Shown piece after piece: positions 31,928 through 32,163 of a DNA stretch of 32,163 nt. How positions within the stretch are numbered: position 1 is the first letter of the stretch; every line of letters begins with the position of its first letter. The stretch comes from an uncultured Eubacteriales bacterium (lineage in GTDB: Bacteria > Bacillota > Clostridia > Oscillospirales > Acutalibacteraceae). The stretch lies in the NCBI GenBank assembly GCA_934446475.1, contig CAKSEH010000017.1, positions 1 through 32,163 of the forward strand. Reading direction: 5' to 3'. The notes beneath the pieces were generated by a model. It ran no database searches and was not told the origin of the DNA. It worked only from the letters and a program-made list of their open reading frames with translations. The position numbers and the translations under genes were made by a program.

Positions 31928-32163
31928 GTATAATAACCTCAAACCGTCGGCGCTTTGCTGCCGACGAAATGCATTTGCATTTAAAAACATACTGTTTTTG
32001 TTTGAGAACATTGAAACTATAAAACCGCCGCACTTTTTGCGGCGGGCGGCAGAGCCGCCTCAAAGCTCTTCGACCTTTGGTTTTGAGTTATAATAACCTC
32101 AAACCGTCGGCGTTTCACAGCCGACGAAATGCATTCGCATTTAAAAACATACTGTTTTTGTTT
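31928..32163. repeat. 160-bp-period direct repeat upstream of rsmA
   Basis: A block of about 75 bp at 31928-32002 recurs at 32088-32163 with constant offset 160. Each has TATAATAACCTCAAACCGTCGGCG, a CGTCGGC/GCCGACG hairpin with changed loop, ATGCAT-TGCAT and ACATACTGTTTTTG. A hairpin CCGCCGCA...TGCGGCGG and GGCGGC/GCCGCC lie between. The window ends inside the second copy, so further copies may follow. Confidence 0.85.

Noticed and set aside
31836..32063. Extended N-terminus of the rsmA product
   Set aside because: Translates the direct repeat and AT-rich leader; the conserved protein begins at ATG 31835 with a good AGGGGGA site.
31928..32163. CRISPR array
   Set aside because: Only two units 160 bp apart, with conserved intervening hairpins and no unique spacers or cas genes.

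Overview
The window looks like a chromosomal segment of an uncultured or gut-type anaerobic, spore-forming Firmicute (Clostridia, probably Oscillospirales/Ruminococcaceae-like). The evidence is the cotJABC spore-coat operon, a T-box leader, consensus sigma-A promoters (TTGACA-N17-TATAAT), strong AGGAGG ribosome binding sites, a Na+-pumping decarboxylase operon typical of fermenters, an LCP cell-wall ligase, and dispersed hairpin-rich repeats of the sort common in these genomes. No phage, transposase or CRISPR array was seen.

Layout. 1-611: hairpin repeat and a terminator. 612-2583 (minus): T-box leader, Lrp/AsnC regulator, class I aminotransferase. 2590-6177 (minus): four-gene sodium-pump oxaloacetate-decarboxylase operon (oadG, biotin carrier, oadB, oadA) with a structured 166-nt spacer. 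6329-7374 (plus): cotJA-cotJB-cotJC. 7441-7863 (minus): Rrf2 regulator. 8123-14452 (plus): carbohydrate cluster (clan GH-G-like hydrolase, PdaA-like deacetylase, second GH-G-like hydrolase, GH2 beta-galactosidase). 14573-19584 (plus): branched-chain amino-acid-type ABC transporter (substrate-binding lipoprotein, livH, livM, livG, livF). 19585-21141: about 1.5 kb of repeats including a 389-bp-period duplication. 21142-24370 (minus): flavin reductase, PlsC acyltransferase, DUF6472 protein, LCP protein. 24452-25712 (minus): rsmI and the RNase P RNA gene. 25759-26841 (plus): P-loop ATPase. 26863-27298 (minus): a promoter-to-terminator unit of about 400 nt with no credible ORF, probably a large ncRNA. 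27346-29857 (plus): ABC exporter, DUF1292 protein, and a 6S-like RNA. 29858-30986: repeats. 30987-31835 (minus): ksgA/rsmA, with a 160-bp-period direct repeat upstream.

The most unusual object is the substrate-binding lipoprotein of the liv operon. Its two halves are in swapped order: the segment that normally follows the first interlobe crossover comes directly after the lipobox, and the normal N-terminal segment comes last. It reads as a natural circular permutation of a type I periplasmic binding protein, cut at the hinge, inside an otherwise ordinary operon. The next best candidates are the promoter/terminator-bounded ncRNA at 26863-27263, the alanine-type T-box controlling an Lrp-aminotransferase pair, and the structured RNA spacer inside the oad operon. 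All family assignments are from reading protein and RNA motifs by eye; no database search was run.
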